From Candidatus Hydrogenedentes bacterium CG07_land_8_20_14_0_80_42_17 (GTDB taxonomy: Bacteria > UBA8481), in contig PEWQ01000166.1 in the NCBI GenBank assembly GCA_002780065.1, forward strand, positions 1 through 13,720: 13,720 nt of DNA. The letters run 5' to 3'. The notes under the pieces are model-generated. The model was not told the DNA's origin and searched no databases. It saw only the letters and a list, made by a program, of their open reading frames with translations. The position numbers were made by a program, and so were the translations under genes. Below are positions 13,551-13,720 of the stretch, one piece after another. Positions within the stretch are counted from its first letter, which is position 1. Each line of letters starts with the position of its first letter.

Positions 13551-13618
13551 GAACCACGCAGTTACCAAGACACTGAGATTTTTTATTTTATCTTTTTTTC
13601 CTTGCCTCCAGCCTATCT
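13551..13618. repeat. Remnant of a CACAGAGAC-type dispersed repeat
   Basis: GAACCACGCAG, ACCAAGACACTGAGA and an A/T-rich run (about 13551-13588) look like one arm of the element seen at 6725-6797. The other arm (TTTCCTTGCCTCC, about 13596-13608) is degenerate. No coding potential is seen in 13494-13720. Confidence 0.35.
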
Positions 13619-13637
13619 TCCAAAGAACGTGTGAAAT

Positions 13638-13695
13638 AATTGAAAAATGAAAATTGGAAAAATAAAATTTTCAATTTGCACTTTTCAATTTGCAC
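13638..13695. repeat. AT-rich hairpin with a duplicated 14-mer near the right edge
   Basis: AATTGAAAAATGAAAATTG (13638-13656) pairs with CAATTTGCACTTTTCAATT (13672-13690) over 19 positions with two mismatches. TTTTCAATTTGCAC occurs twice head to tail (13668-13681 and 13682-13695), so the right arm grew by an exact duplication. The 14-mer shared with 9709-9722 marks it as part of a dispersed family. It may be a terminator for an unseen gene to the right, but there is nothing to show that. Confidence 0.55.
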
Positions 13696-13720
13696 ACAAA
13701 TCAGCAAATCAGGGGACACA

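Overview
The window looks like chromosomal DNA from an uncultivated, probably Gram-negative (diderm) bacterium. G+C is moderate (roughly 40-45% by eye) and genes sit on both strands in short operons. Supporting signs are a lipoprotein signal on a FecR-domain protein, a CHASE2 adenylate cyclase, bacterial F-type ATP synthase subunits, and separate CofG and CofH proteins rather than the fused FbiC of actinobacteria. I cannot fix the phylum from this sequence.

Layout. (1) 1-3294, minus strand: an F420-linked block. An LLM-class, probably F420-dependent oxidoreductase is followed by cofG and cofH, whose products together make the deazaflavin chromophore (FO) of F420. cofH runs off the left edge. 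A hairpin-forming repeat lies between the oxidoreductase and cofG and touches the cofG start. (2) 3412-6694: a divergent pair, a CHASE2-class III adenylate cyclase (minus) and a FecR-domain lipoprotein (plus), with facing promoters in an intergenic gap of under 100 bp. Both predicted transcription starts fall on or next to the start codons, so both mRNAs may be leaderless. (3) 6834-7946, minus: a DegT/StrS-type PLP aminotransferase without sugar-pathway neighbours. (4) 8091-9897: a compact atpE-atpF-atpH operon (c, b and delta subunits), detached from atpB and from atpAGDC. It is flanked on both sides by tandem arrays of one 17-bp palindromic unit. The arrays are inverted relative to each other and share the same 10-bp outer boundary motif. 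(5) 9898-13438, minus: an ATP-grasp ligase-like gene followed by a gene encoding a double alpha/beta-hydrolase fusion, behind a good sigma70-type promoter. (6) 13494-13720: non-coding, with two repeat remnants.

The most unusual items are the inverted 17-bp hairpin arrays bracketing the split ATP synthase operon, the ATP-grasp plus double-hydrolase operon (a possible ligase/esterase pathway of unknown product), and the FecR lipoprotein with a pseudopilin-like C-terminus. Several intergenic gaps also carry members of small, AT-rich inverted-repeat families. All functional assignments rest on motif recognition by reading; no database search was run.
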